Shown one piece after another: positions 9,901-23,034 of a stretch of 64,000 nucleotides of DNA. The notes beneath the pieces were generated by a model that had not been told where the DNA came from, ran no database searches, and was given only the letters and a program-made list of their open reading frames with translations. The stretch comes from Parus major (lineage: Eukaryota; Chordata; Aves; Passeriformes; Paridae), in contig NC_031797.1 in the NCBI RefSeq assembly GCF_001522545.3, forward strand, positions 729,507 through 793,506. Reading direction: 5' to 3'. The position numbers and the translations under genes are program-made. Position 1 is the stretch's first letter; the number at the start of each line of letters is the position of its first letter.

Positions 9901-11930
9901 GGCTGGGACATGTGCTCCACGACTCTGGTGGAGGTAACGACCATAACCCACCTGTTCTCCCCCCAGGTGTGCATTCAGAAGCAGAAGGGGGAGATCTTGG
10001 GTATTGCCATTGTGGAGTCGGGCTGGGGCTCCATCCTGCCCACCGTGGTCATCGCCAACCTGATGCACGGGGGCCCTGCGGAGCGGTCGGGCGAGCTGAG
10101 CATTGGGGACCGCCTCATGTCAGTCAACGGGACCAGCCTGGTGGGGCTGCCCCTGGCCACCTGCCAGAGCATCATCCGGGTGAGCCAGAGCAGGGTGAGC
10201 TCCTGCCTCACCCCAGGAGAGAGATGGAGACTGGCCTGAATGATTTGTGTTATAAATACACTCTAGAGAGTATGTTTAGTCGAACAAAAGGGTCTCTGTT
10301 TATCACAATTTGGGAGTGTCTGTGACACTGGGATTCCCTCGGGGCCCCCAGTTTTGGAGGCAGGTGTGTAGAGGTCATACGTGTCCTGCAGGCTGTGACA
10401 GTTCCTGCTCAGAGTGCTTGGAGGAAGGCAGGGACAAATCTGGGGACTGTACTTGCTGTGCCCTACCTGAAAAGGAGGGTGGAGGAGGAGGCAGGCACCT
10501 GTCCTGAAGGGAACCTGTTGCATCATCTACTCAGTAGCATGGGAAGGAGCTGAAAGCAAGGACAGCATAGCCTCAGGGGAAGGGATGTCTTGGGCTGGGT
10601 TTGTAAGTTCTTGTCCCTGGATTTGTATTTGCAGTATCCCTTTTGTGCAGTTTCCCCACTGCAAACAGGTTGCTAATCCTCAGCCCTCACATGAGCAATG
10701 TGGCTGCATCGCCCATCAACCAGTCTGAATAGCTCCAAAATCTGATCAAGTTCCATCCCACCTTCCAGGAACTGAAGCACCAGACCGAGGTGACACTGAA
10801 CATTGTGCACTGTCCCCCTGTCACCACAGCTGTCATCCGACGCCCCGACTCCAAGTACCAGCTGGGCTTCTGTGTTGAGAACGGTGTGGTGAGTGCCCAT
10901 GGGATGGGAGCTGGGCCGGGGTCTACTTGAGGGACAGGCAGAGCTGGCTGTGTCCAGGGACCAGCACCCAATTCCCACACTCCATGTGCCTGCTTAGGCC
11001 AAGGGGTCACAGGGCTCTGCTTTACTCAGCAAAAAGCTCCTCACAGCATTTCTGCAGCATTGGTGGTTGTAGCCCTCTCTCTGGTACTCTGTAGCTGTTT
11101 GCTTTCAGGGTGGTGGCTTCTTTCTGGGCATGATCCTAGTGAGAGTGCTTGCTGTCCCCTGTGCCTGAGCCACTCCCTGCCCTGGGTTCTCCTGTGGCTG
11201 TGTTGGGAATGCAGAGAGGGGCTTTCTTGGGCTCTGTGGGAGCCAAGGGGGGTGGTTTCCACGGCCACCTTGCACACCAGCTGGTGCTCCCTCCTAGGAC
11301 TGGAGATGTGGGCCTCTCCTGATGCCCCAGGGAGAAGCTCAGTCTCTGCAGCCCAGGCCTGAGGGGAGCAGGAGGTTTCAGTGAATGAGGCAGCCACAGC
11401 CATGTCAGCTGGGGGACAAAATCCTGGTGGCTGCCCTGGCCCAGCTCAGCACATCACTCTGGTGGCAGCAATGCACTGGGACATCCTTGCCCTCACTGTG
11501 TGCCCAGGGGCTGGAGGAGGGCTGTACCCCAGGCAAGAGCTCTGGCTGGGAGCCTACAGGGCTGTGAGGGTTCAGAGCAGTGGTGACACAGGGCTGGGCT
11601 GTGGGCACAGCCCTGCTCTCACAGCACTCCCCACTCCCAGATCTGCAGCCTGATGCGTGGGGGCATCGCGGAGCGGGGTGGCATCCGCGTGGGGCACCGC
11701 ATCATTGAGATCAACGGGCAGAGCGTGGTGGCCATGTCTCACGAGAAGATCATCCAGATCCTCACCGAGGCGGTCAGTGAGGTGAGCTGGGCCCCCACAG
11801 AGTAGCTGGGCTCCCTCCAGCCTGGGCTGGGATCTCTGATTTGCACCTCTCTGCCTAGGTACACATCAAGACCATGCCTGCCTCCACCTACCGTCTGCTG
11901 ACGGGGCAAGAGCAGCCCGTCTTCCTCTGA
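6155..11930 (+). CDS. APBA3: APBA3 / X11gamma / Mint3 adaptor protein
   Basis: Ten coding exons: 6155-7213, 7693-7732, 8150-8295, 8435-8521, 9077-9235, 9581-9760, 9967-10179, 10769-10888, 11641-11781, 11859-11930. They join in phase to 738 residues; human is 575, the difference lying in the N-terminal exon. Residues 1-366 are an acidic, Pro-rich region with short blocks shared with human Mint3 ([29 protein letters not shown]). The PTB domain spans about 370-545 ([31 protein letters not shown]). PDZ1 spans about 558-640 ([27 protein letters not shown]) and PDZ2 about 650-722 ([29 protein letters not shown]). The protein ends TGQEQPVFL. Mint3 binds APP-family tails and FIH-1 and sorts cargo at the Golgi. 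An alternative Met is at codon 7 (6173). The exon 3 acceptor was chosen because EVPGPCD matches human. Confidence 0.95.
8833..8866. repeat. AT-rich self-complementary repeat in APBA3 intron
   Basis: Overlapping AGCTAT units around a TATATATA core, flanked on both sides by AGAGCT. The strand can fold back on itself. It lies in the intron before exon 5 and has no known function. Confidence 0.6.
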
Positions 11931-12758
11931 GCCGCGATGCCTGGGGCAGGCAGGAGCAAGCCCAGGACTGCAGAGGGGCAGGACTGGCTCTGCCTTCTGC
12001 CCCAGCCCTGCATCAGAGCCCTCAGCAGGGTCTAAATCTGCACCTCCTTTGTTTTTACTCAGGACACAGTGGGACAATACCCAGCCTGAGCAGCGTCAGG
12101 GCCTGTGGTGCCATGCTTTGGGCACCTCTATTCCTCCAGTCACCTCTGCCCACCTCACAGTGCCTGCACAGTGCCTGTTCTGCTGCTGCACAGGGTCCCT
12201 TGCCATTGTGCTAGTGGGAGCAGAGGGGGCCCTATGTGAAAGTGCCTCCCAGCCAGTCCCTGACTGTTGTACTTTTACACTCACCAACGGTGCCTTTCCC
12301 GAGATGGGGATGGTGCACGCAGCTCAACTCCAGAGCTCAGCCAGTACAGCCCCAGAGCAGCACTAACCCTGCAAAACCGTGTGTGGGTGCACACTGGCAC
12401 CCCTGAGGGATACCCAGCAGCTCTCAGACTCAGCCTTAAGGGCAGAAGCACTCTTGGCACCTTGTCTTCTCCCGTGGCTTGGCCAGAGGCCTGTTGGGGT
12501 GCAAACTGTCCACTAGACACATTCCACCAAGCTGGGAACCTGCCTGAGCTTTTCCCTGCTGCTGCCTTGCATTGCTCTGCATGCACAGCCCAGCCCAGAG
12601 CCACAACCCTTTGAGCAGCAAAAGGGAAGAAATATGGCATTGCCCAGCCCCACATCCTGGGAGCTTGGGGCTGTGAGCCTTTTTGTGAGCAGCTCTCTGG
12701 GCTCCCAGAGCTGCAGCAGTGCTGACCTGGCTGTGCCTGTGTGCTTGGTTGCTCTAAA

Positions 12759-12764
12759 AATAAA
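12759..12764 (+). other. APBA3 poly(A) signal
   Basis: AATAAA in the sequence CTCTAAAAATAAAAATTTTT, about 830 bases after the APBA3 stop. It is the only canonical plus-strand hexamer noticed before TJP3 begins on the other strand. It implies a 3' UTR of about 0.85 kb. Confidence 0.7.
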
Positions 12765-12998
12765 AATTTTTGGAAATACAGGAAGCTGCATTTGAGGAGT
12801 GGCCAGGGAACTGCAGCAGTGGAGGCTCAGCTCTGGGGGGCAGGTCCCAGGTCTGCAGTGGTGCCAGGCCCCAGTTCCCCCTGTGATGCCTCATTGTACG
12901 CAGGGCCACCAGCCAGGGAGGTGTGTGGGTCCCAGCAAGCCCCTGTATTCTGCCATCCTGCACCCCCAGAAACAGCCAATCCTGATCCAAACATCCCT

Positions 12999-13004
12999 TT
13001 TATT
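12999..13004 (-). other. TJP3 poly(A) signal
   Basis: Minus-strand AATAAA about 158 bases downstream of the TJP3 stop codon. TJP3 and APBA3 are convergent, and their poly(A) hexamers are only about 235 bp apart. Confidence 0.7.
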
Positions 13005-13161
13005 CCAGTAGCAGTGGCTGTGGCCAAAAGGGAAGGAGGCACATGGTAGTGCAGGCACTTGGTGATGTAGGGTATAGCTGGATTGGGCCCAGCCCAGCCT
13101 GGCCACAGGGGTACAACCTGAGCTGTTGTGCAGGGTCCAGAGGGACAGGCCAGCAGTGCCA

Positions 13162-16100
13162 CTATACATCTGTGGCTGGGCCCCACTCGTAGCCTTCATC
13201 CTGGTCCGAGTCATCCCTGGCCCGTGTGAACCTCCTCCTCACTGCCTCATGCTCGTATTCCCTGGGGGACAGAAGGGTGGTGATGACTATGTGACAGGAA
13301 CAGTGCCCTTCTGGGACTGTCCCCAGCCTTGGGTGGTTGCCATCCCCACCCCTGGGCAGGGTACCTGATGCTGTCATAGCGCCTGCCCTGCTGTGGCCGT
13401 TCAGGCACCTGGGGAAGAAGAGATGGAAGAGGTCAGGGGTAGGGCAGGGGCTGTGCCCCAGCCTGGGGCGTTTGCCCCTGGACACCCAGAGCAGGACATG
13501 GACCCTGCAGCAGCCAGAGGTGACACCCTGCCTGTGCCATGAGGATGGGAATTATACTCTAGAGCCAGGCACTATGCCACCCTCTTCTGCCCCACCAGGC
13601 TCTTGTACCAGTCTGGGACAACACACCTGTTCACGCTGGCCGTGGCTTGGAGCCAGCTGTGCTGGCTCGGAGGAGTCCAGGCCATGGCTCAGGGCCAGCT
13701 GTGCTGGCTCAGAGGAACGGGCCAGCCCGGGCTGGTCATAGGCATCCTCTGCCTCGCCGTCAGTATAGGCGCCTGCCTCCCCGTCTGTGTCATCGTAGTC
13801 ACTGTTGGCGCGGCTGTCACATGTCAGGTAGCCTGAGGCCACTGTGCTTGGGGGGTTCAGCAGGTACAGACTGTCCTCAGGTGCTACATCTGCCTGAGGG
13901 GTGGGGATGACAGAGACATGAGACCCCAGCCATGGGGGTCCATGTGCAGCCTCATCACCTGCCTGGTTGGAGCCCCAGGAGGCCAAGCCTTGCCGCAGAG
14001 AGCCCATGGCCGTACCTGCTCTGCTGTTGTCCAGACAGGCTGGCTTTGCTGTGTCCTTACGATGTCCTGGATCTGCTCGTACCAGGCATTGCCGCTGCCA
14101 CTGAGGCTGATGGTGGCTGTGAAGAGGTGGCTGCAGTATTTCTTCATCTTGTTGGCCTGGGCATACAGGCGCCGGGAGCTCTTCCTGGAGTCAGGTGCCA
14201 GCCACTGCCGCATGGCTTTGATGCCCTGCCGGCTCTCGGGCTCACAGAACACCACCACTGGGTAGTACTGCACATAATTGAGGCGCTCCACAGCTGAGGG
14301 TGTGATGTCCAGCAAGGCGTGCTTGTTCTGGGGCAGGGCACAGCCATCAGCCCTGCTGGGAGCAGGGATGGGGACCATGGGCTTTCCACAGGCCCCAGCT
14401 GGCTCCAAGGACACGGGAAAGGTCTCACCTTTTCTGCGATCTGCCGCACCGAATCCAGCTTGATGACCTTGGACGATGCCCCATCTCGGGGCACACTCGC
14501 TGCAGGACACAGAGATGGGGCATGAGAGGGGCTGCAGCTCCAACAGCCCCAGCCTGGGCATGGCCATGCCCGGCCCCAGGGCTGTGTCCCTCAGGGAGAG
14601 GAGGGGGGAGGGCGAATGAGCCCAGGAGAGTGTTGGGGTGTCATAGGGAGGGAGCCAAAGGTAAGGAACTCTCACAGGGTCTGGCTGCTGGATATCATTT
14701 TCTCCCCAGTGTGGAAGCACTTACGGGCAATTTCAAACAGCTCAGGCAGCTCCCTGCTCAGCTTCTGCACAGCAATGTCTGCAATGGGGCCCAGGATCAC
14801 CACTGGCCGCTTGAAGCTGGCTGTGGGAGGACAGAGGTGTTCATGGTGACTGGGGGGCAAGAGAAGAGCTCCCATCACACAAGCACCCAGCCCTGCTCCT
14901 CATGGTGCCCATAGGCCTGCAACTTGCCCCGCTTCTCCCAGGAGAGGGAAGCCCATCAGCATCCACAGCAGGGCAGCCCCAGGACCAATGTCCCCAAGGT
15001 GGGTCAGGCTGTCCTGGTGCCCACCTTCCTTGAGGACCACCCTCTCATATGGTGGGTAGTGCCCCTGCTTTGTGAGGGCAGACAGGTCCTCCCGGCTCTT
15101 CCGCAGCATCTTCTTGGCTCCCCGCAAGCCCCGCAGCTTCCAAAACTCGGCCCTTGCCCCAGAGGCGTTGGCACCAGACGAGGCTTTCAGCACCGACTCC
15201 AGGCTGGCAATCTGCTCGGCCCTGGGAGAGGAGAGGGCTCAGGACCTGCAGCCTCTGGGTTTGAGGAGCAGGTCAGGAGAAGCTGGCACCCCTGCTCGGT
15301 GGCACAGCCAGGTGAGGCTGTGGTAGACTTCTGTCTCTGGGACTTTGGAGAATTTGACTGTCAGTTGCCCCACCACCCTGAGAAGGGATTTTACCAGCTC
15401 ACGCTTCCCACCACTGTCCCACAAGCCCTTGTCCTGCCTTTCACTGAGCCTACCATCCATCTCTCCAGCTCACTTGGGAGCCTTCTCTGGCTCTGCTTGT
15501 CTAGGGGCTGTTCCTGGCTCCATCCCTACCTGCTCCGGTTGGGGATGATGCCCTTTTCCTGCTCCTGCAGGTCCCTGCCGATGCGCACAGCCAGCCAGTT
15601 CCCCATCCTGCCCCGGTACATGGTGTCCAGCACATGGAACACATCCCCACGGACAAAGCTGAGCCCTGATGGCGTATCCTTCTCAAAGTCAAAGTGTGTC
15701 CGGATGTAGAACGAGTCACCCACGTTGGACAAGATCATCTTCCTGTAAACTGAAGCCCAGGGCAAGAGGGACCATCAGGGGAAGAGGTGGCTGAGGAAGA
15801 AGAGGCTGGAGAGATTTGGGAAGGCACTGGGCTGGCTGGGAGGCTCCATAGTAGCCCTTGCTGCTAAGGAGGGTACTGGGGGTACCTTTTCCTCCCATGG
15901 CACTCTCAGACATGCTGGGGACAGTAGAATCTGACTGCCCAGCACATTGGCCCCTCCAGGGGCCATGTGCAGTGGTGGCAGAAAGCCCCTGTGCTCCAGG
16001 AAGCCGAGGCACAAACAGGGCTGGGATGGTCTAGTCCCCTCCCATCCGCTCTCTGGAGGAGGAGGAGGAGGGGGGAAGAAAGACCACCCTGCAGGGACAG

Positions 16101-19100
16101 GAAGGGCCGTGGCAAGTCCAGCAGGTGTGATGCTTGCCCAGGAGAGACAGAGGATGGAGAGGCACAAGCCCAGGATGAGCCTGGTCACCACTCACTGTCC
16201 TGCTTGCTCTGAGTCCACAGTGTGACCTCCTCGCCTGGGGGCAGGGCCATGAGATGTTCCACAGCTTCCTCACGGGTCAGGTTCTGGAAACTCGTGTCAT
16301 TCACCTGCCACAGAAAAGCACTTGGACATGGTCCTGCCAGCAGGACAGAAGGCATGGGCACCAGCAGGGGCACTAGGAACAGCAGTGCCCAGGGCAGAGT
16401 GGGAGAGGGAATTGGTCCCTGTCACCTTGGAGGTGACACCCTGGGGAGATATTGGACCCAAAAGGGCTGGGGCCAGTCCAGGTGCAGCAGCATATGGAGC
16501 ATTTTCAGCTTCAGGATACCTGCAGGATCTGGTCACCTTCCCGAACACCCTGGCTGTCAGCTAGGCTTCCCTCCTGCACGCTCGACACAAAGATGCCCAC
16601 ATCGTTCCCACCTGTCAGCCGCAGCCCCACACTCTTGGCCTTCACAAACCGCACGATCCTGAAGTTGGTGCTGTACCTGCCACAGGGAAGTACAGTCAAC
16701 CCAGTGGTGCTGGGACACGCATGCAAGGACAGGACAGGGAGGCGCTGACCCTAACACACAGCAGCTCCTCATGTCCCCCAGAGATTTGCCCCTGCCTCTT
16801 GCAGACATACCCATCCTTGTGGGCAGCTTGGGCAGTGGGGCTGTGGCCATCCCACTCCACAGCTTCCAGAAGATCTGCAGGAAGAAGAGCTGGTTTAGGA
16901 GCAGTAGTGGCTGTGCCAAGGCACAGGGAGCCCTGGCATGGCTCTGCTAAGGCTTTGGGCAGTGGAGATGCACTGGAGAGCCTGGAGCCCCTTCAGTGGC
17001 CAGTCCACTCACCTGGGCTCTGAGCATCAGCTACAGCCACCTCAGCCACAGGCTCCCTGTTCGATCGTCTCCTCTCCCTGGAACAAGGTCAAACAGGATT
17101 TAGGCGGGACACACGGGCAGTGGAGACAGCTGAGCAAGCTGGGAATGGCCAGCTCCGGGGATATCGGCTTAGGAATGGAGAACCAGCATTTCCAGTCAGG
17201 TGGAGAACACAACAGGATCTGCCAGGGGACAGAGGGGCTCATGGGGACAGTGTGGGCCTTACGATGAATTTGTCCTGGCAGCAGCTGGAGGTCGTGGGGA
17301 GATCAATGGAGATGGCGGGTTGGACAGCTCAGAGTCGATGTCTGAGATATCTGCAGCCACAGGAGGGGAGATGCATCAGTGGCCATGCAGCCCCTGTGCT
17401 GTGTATCTGACCCTGGCCCTGCCACCGTGTCTCCTCACCATCCATCTGAGAGCTGTCGCTCTGGCTGTCAACATCAGGGATGCTGACCAGGAACTGCCGG
17501 TGGTCACGGAGGATGAGCAGTGTCAGGATTCCCTCAGTTCGCTCAATGAGCTGCTGGGTTTCAGCCAAGGACATGTCCTGGCTGGCTACCCCATTGATCT
17601 GGAGGGACAGAGTAGGAGGCCTTAGGGCGCTTGCTCCTAACACCCCCAGGAAGTGGGAAGGGATGCTCTGCCTGCCATCTTCCTGGTCCCTTCCCAGCCC
17701 CTCCAGCCCAGCCCCAGCTCCTGCAGCTTCACCTATTCTGTGTCCCTGTTCCTGGCTGCTTCCCAGTATGACCTCATTCTGTACAGAGGAAACATTAGCA
17801 TGGTTCGTTAACACCCACTTCCACCTGCCCGGGGCTCTGCCAGGAGGCAGGATTGCACAGACCCCTCAGACACCTGAAGCTGTTTCCTTTTGCCCTGGGC
17901 CCAGCACTGTCCTTCCATGCCCTGGCCTGGTGCAGGGAGTCAGGCCCCAAGCTGGCCCTGGGGCTGGGATGTCCCTGAGTAGTAGCTGCTTTTCCCAACA
18001 GATGCGTGGGATGTAATCCCTTCCGTTTACCTCAGAGTCATTTTGGCACCAGTTCCCAGCAGCCATGGGTCTGCCTGGACCAGGTGTGCTAACAAAGGGT
18101 CTCCCTCCCTCCTATTTCCTCCTCTCCAAATACTTTAAGTATCGTTTTATCTGACAAACATATGTGTCCAGTGGGGACACAGACAGAGTGAGGCATCACA
18201 CATTGTGGGGACAGTGGGGTGGACATGACCCCACTGTGCCAGCAGGACATGCCACGAGTAGGGAGCTGGGCCCTGAGAGCCCCTTCAGGGTCCCTGGAAC
18301 AGCCAGGGGGGCTGGGGCAGGGAGTGGGCACAGACAGAACTGCCTCCAGCATGGCCATGGCTGGGCCCTGCAGTGACACCAACCAGGGACGAGCCCTCCA
18401 AAGAGGGGCAGATGAGACCCCCAGTTCCCCCTGCACCCTGGGGCTCCCATACCTTCAGGATGAGGTCTCCCTCCTGCAAGGAGTTGCCCTTGGCCGCCAG
18501 CCCGCTCTCCACTATGTGCTTGATGAAGAGCTGACTCCCCAGCTTCAGGCCATACTCTGCACCAGAGAGAGCCATGATGGTAGCAGAGTCAGGCAGCAAA
18601 GCAAGACCCCCTCAAGGTTCCTCCTTGGCACAATCCCCACAAGCCCCAGCTCCCCTTGGGGTACTGGCAAGCCCCAAAGCTGAGCTCTGTAGCCCCCAGC
18701 TGAGGGCAGGAGGTTTAGTGCAACCAGCATGGCATGCACTGTCCCCTTGCTGCAGCCAGGCCCTGGCACGCACCCAACTATTGTCACCTCCCTGGGGGAA
18801 GGCATGGCTAAAAATCAGGCAACAAGACCCAGGGACAGCAGGAGCAGTAAGACCTCACCCTCATTCTGCTTCTGCTTCACCAGGACTGACGTGATGGGCT
18901 TCATTGGCACATCCTGGTATGGCAGGCGCTTGAAGCCTGACACCAGGGCCAGCCCATTGGTGTCCCCATCCTGACCAAAGGCATTGGCAGAACAATGTCG
19001 GCTGTGGCCTCTCCGATCTGAGCTACCCTGCATCCAGTGGCTGCTGTCCTGGCTTCGCCTCTGGCTCCGTGACTTGTGGTGGTGACCAGAGCTCCTCTCG

Positions 19101-20008
19101 CTGGATGAGTCCCCATCATAGCCCTGGCTTTGATCCAGGTCATCCCGGGAGCGGTGCAGCCTGTAGTTGTCATCTGAGTCATAGTGCCGGGCCACAGCAG
19201 GGGACCCAGGGCTGCTCTTGCTCACAGGGAGGTGAATCTTCTTTGCTCTTTTCAGCGTCTGCAGGTGCAAAGTGAGCAGGAGAGGATGATAGGTACAGCT
19301 GTCTCTGCCAGATGTCCCTGCAGCAATTCCCAAGCCCCAAACCCTGGGCATGTGTGGACAGGGGATCTGGGATAGGGACAGGCACAGTGTAAGCAGGACA
19401 CCAGTCCCATACCACCACAGAGCACACTCACAATGTTGGCAATCTTGCCACAGGTTTTAAGTGTCTGGATAGCGACAGAGGATGGGACATTCTCCATGGA
19501 AAGGCCATTCACCATCACGATCTGATCCTTCCTCCTGAGAGGGAAAATGCAGCTGTGACTCTGTTGCAGGCACAGCTCCCAGTCCAGGGAGCTGGTGGGG
19601 TGGTGAGTGTACCCCAAGGGATCCCATTCCAGCCAGACAGGACAACAGTGGTGCTGGTTCTGTCCCAGCAGGAGCGATTCTCCATCCTTCTCACCCCCGC
19701 TGGCAGTGAGCACCCCCTATGGCCCCATGTCCCCATGCACTCACTGAAGCTGCCCCATTGCCGGTCCCCCAGACACCACATCTGAAACAAACACCGCTGT
19801 GTCCCCGGTTATCCTGTTGGGATGGTCACGGCCTCCGGAGACAGCAAATCCAAAGCCCCGGTGAGGGTCCTAGTGGGTGTGGGAAGAATGGAGGTCAGAC
19901 AGAGTTGACCCCATAGACACTGTCCCCTCCCATGGTGGGGTCACCCCAGGTGACACTCACCTTGCTCAGCGTCACTGTGTGCTGCTCCCAGATCACCATT
20001 TCCTCCAT
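13162..20008 (-). CDS. TJP3: Tight junction protein ZO-3
   Basis: Nineteen coding exons (minus): 19961-20008, 19745-19869, 19432-19534, 18859-19258, 18453-18556, 17439-17598, 17263-17350, 17013-17077, 16811-16874, 16520-16676, 16196-16304, 15530-15749, 15025-15221, 14725-14820, 14429-14499, 14016-14327, 13627-13893, 13365-13408, 13162-13261. They give 909 residues (human about 919). PDZ1 spans about 8-93 ([13 protein letters not shown]), a Ser/Arg-rich linker 95-220, PDZ2 about 222-295, PDZ3 about 388-465 ([16 protein letters not shown]), SH3 about 478-545 ([15 protein letters not shown]) and the guanylate-kinase-like domain about 610-770 ([33 protein letters not shown]). The GUK domain is expected to be catalytically dead, as in the family. 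The acidic tail ends in ATDV, a class I PDZ ligand (human ATDL). ZO-3 links claudins to ZO-1 and actin. The start chosen is the Met of [16 protein letters not shown], the family-conserved start region; an upstream extension is possible. Confidence 0.93.
13639..13716 (-). repeat. In-exon tandem duplication in the TJP3 tail
   Basis: Two 36-nt units, 13681-13716 and 13639-13674, separated by 6 nt, encode [12 protein letters not shown] and [12 protein letters not shown]. The human tail has only one similar SSEPVQA block. The frame is kept. It lies just after the acidic [16 protein letters not shown] stretch. Confidence 0.85.
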
Positions 20009-20128
20009 GGTGGGTACCCACCAGCACAAGCTAGGGAGAGTGATGGTGGAAGCCGGACAGCCAGGGGGCTCTGACCGGCTCCGGCTCCTCTTTGTAGCTG
20101 CTGGCCCCTTCCTCAATCCAACATCAGG
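20009..20128 (-). other. TJP3: Open 5' extension of the first TJP3 PDZ exon
   Basis: A strong acceptor (TTTGTTGCAG) at 20129-20130 starts an exon that stays open, in phase 0, into the conserved TJP3 Met. It encodes 40 extra residues, including an RSRSRSE basic-serine run and WWVPT just before MEEMV. It may be 5' UTR or a coding extension. A weaker alternative acceptor is at 20031-20032. Confidence 0.5.
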
Positions 20129-20797
20129 CTGCAACAAAGAGCAGCAGCAAAACTGAGCCATAAGCACCAGGGACTGTAAGGCTGCACAGGACAGAGCTCC
20201 ATGGTGCCAGGACACCAGGAATGGCAGCTATGTCACACCCCAGCTAACCCTGCAGGGCTCCAAACCCAGAGCTGCCTCTGTGCACCATGAAATCACCCCC
20301 TGGGGGTCCATCTCCATCCCCCCAGACATGTGTTCATAGAAGGGGAGGGCAAGGACAGGACTCATCTCCATGGCTGGGACCCACTGTCCATGCCATCCTC
20401 ATGGTCTGCTCTGTCCTCCTGGAGTTGGCAGGCCTGGGGGTGCTGCTTTGGATGGTGTTTCAGTGCCTGTCCACCCACTCTGGCCTCCAGCAGCTCTGCC
20501 AGCTGGTTTGGTAGCACCACTGCCCCAGTTTCACCATTTGGTTTCCCTGTGTTTTCCCTAAATCCAACGTTTTTCACCATTTAAGGCTGATAGCCTGACT
20601 GACAGAATAATGTCCCTTTGAGGATGAAACTCTTGAGATGGGCCCAGGGATCTCCACCGGCTCCTGGCTCCCTGGAGGAAATGCCAGCATGAACCCAGAG
20701 AGACATGTTCCCCTGATGGTAGGAGACAGCAGGACCAGAGCCTCCCACCAGTTCCCATGGGGTGGGACACGGACAGGTCACTTCAATCAGGGCTCAC

Positions 20798-21150
20798 AGG
20801 ATCACAGAATCATTAAGGCAGGAAGAGATTATCAAATCCAACTGCCACTCCAACACCACCATAATCACTCCTAAACCATGTCCTCAAGTGCCACATCCAG
20901 ATGCCTCTTGAATGCTTCCAGGGATGATACCTCCAGCACCTCCTTGGGCAACTTATTCCATTGCCTGATCACTCTTTCAGTGAAAAAACTTATCTAGTAT
21001 CTAATCTGAACCTCTGTTGGTGCAACTTGAGGCCAGTTTCCTCTGGTCCGGACACTTGGCAGAAGAGGCTGATCCCCACCTCACTACAATCTCCTTTTGG
21101 GAGTTGTAGAGAGCAGTGAGGTCCCCTGAACACCCTTCTGCAAACTGAAC
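20798..21150 (-). mobile_element. CR1 LINE 3' tail, truncated
   Basis: Begins at the CR1 3' terminus (ATCACAGAATCATTAAGGCAGG read on plus) and runs through the conserved tail blocks, including CTCAAGTGCCACATCC and ACTTGAGGCCAGTTTCCTCT. It is 5'-truncated and well diverged. Confidence 0.85.
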
Positions 21151-23034
21151 ACCCCCAGTTCCCATGGCACCACACAGCTGTGGTGTCCAAGGGCTCTGGA
21201 GTGGCTGTGCCAGGGCTGTGCTCATTTCTAAAAGTCACCAACGCAGCTCAGCAACCCTCAAGCCCAGCCAGGGATGCCCACATTGGTGTCACAGGGAGCT
21301 CAAAACCTCCACAAGCCCTTCGGGAATTGGCCATGGGGTAGTTTTGGTGGGACACAGAGACATCTCATGGGCAATGCTGGGGTGATGCCACATCAGGGAT
21401 CTGGCAGTGGGCAGCCAGCCCTGGGCAAGTGAAGCAGCTCAGCCCCAGCACAAGGACATCCCACAGGCAGTCCCAGCTGGAGCGGTGATGAGGCATCTGA
21501 CTGAGCCCCCAAAATGAGATCAGCCTGAGTCCCTGACACAAGACCCACTGTAGCCCTGGGGAGGGTCGGGGGAGGCCTGGGGTAATCATTCACCCGACGG
21601 GCAGTTTGCAGCCATGGGTGTGGAGGGCAGAGTTCCCTCTGCGTCACCAGCTGCCGAAACCAGCCGGAGTGCCTCCCTGCCACCCAGGGACACGTGGGAC
21701 CAGGGGGTAGCCGGGGCTGGGCAGGACCCCAGTGTGGCAGCACCCACTGTCCTGGCACTGGGAAAGCTGATAATAAACAGGAACTCCCAGTGTTGCATTG
21801 GGGTGGTTTCAGCTGTGTCACCAGTGTTGTTTGTGCTCTCTAGACACCAGCAGGTCGTATGGTGTGAGCTATAGGTCCAAGAGACACCAACCTGGAGCAG
21901 CCAGATCATCCCCCCCTCTAGGGTGGTGGCATCTGCTGTGCCAGAGCCATCCCTGATACCACCCAATACAGCCTCTCAGTGTCCCCAGCTGGTTCCCACT
22001 ACTGTCCCACCATCGCGGTGCCACAAACTTGCTTTCCACTGCTGCCCATTGCTCTCCTCAGGCAGTGGCTGGGGCAGCATGTGGATGGCAGCAGCTCCAG
22101 TGCCACCAAGCCCTGTCCCCAGTCTCCCCCCAAGAGCTGGCGGAGGGCCTGCACCAGCCAAAGGCCAAGGCTGGCAGCAGGAGGAGCCGGCTCAGCCGGT
22201 TTGCGACAGAAACCAGCCTGCACCTGGAATGGCCCCGCAGGGAGAGGCAGTATCTGGGCAGAGCTGACCATGGCCCAGCCCGACACATGCAGCACCGGGC
22301 ACCAGCAGCACTGGAAGCACCACACCGCCCCACGCTGCCCCACACATGTACCGTGGCAGCTTCTCCCAGGGGTTTTGACGCCAAACAAAGCCAAGCTGTG
22401 TCGGGGCAGCTCGCCCCACTGCCAGGTCCCCAGTTCGGGGCTGTGCCTGGCCCCGGGTGACGCCACCAACAATGCCCATCATGGGGACAGTAACGAGTCA
22501 GGGGATCATTTATTTGGAAAGTGACACACAGTGTCCACCTCAGCCGTGCACAAAGACAACCCCACCACCCAAAATGTTTCCCAATCCCCCCTCCCCTGAT
22601 AGGGATCCTCATCCTGAGAACCTCAAAGCCCTCCTGTGATCAGCGAGGTCCCTGCTGTCAGCCAGTGCTGCAAAACCACTCGTCCCTTCTCTGGTCCTGG
22701 CCATGCAGCACGGAGGTCCCGGATCCCTCCAGAGCCTGCTCTATCCCAACCCCACACAAAGAGCAATCCCGACCCCCTGCTCTGGGGAAAGCTCTCTGGA
22801 AGGGCTGCTCCGGACCGAGTGTAAATGAGCAGCAGAGAGGCACGTCCTCCAGCCCTGGGGCGTGGAGCTCTGATCCTCCGGGGTATCTCCCTGCCACGGG
22901 GGAGAGCTCCAGGAGGGTCACTAGAAGAGCCACCCAGACAGAGACAAAGCACGGCCGGTTCCCCAGGTGAAAAGCACGGCTGAGAGCCAGAAAGAACGGC
23001 CGACAGATCCCGGGGGACAGAATTAGGCACTCAC

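Noticed and set aside
22506..22512. Minus-strand AATAAA as a poly(A) signal of another gene upstream of TJP3
   Set aside because: No coding exon was found on the minus strand just above it, and the hexamer is common by chance.
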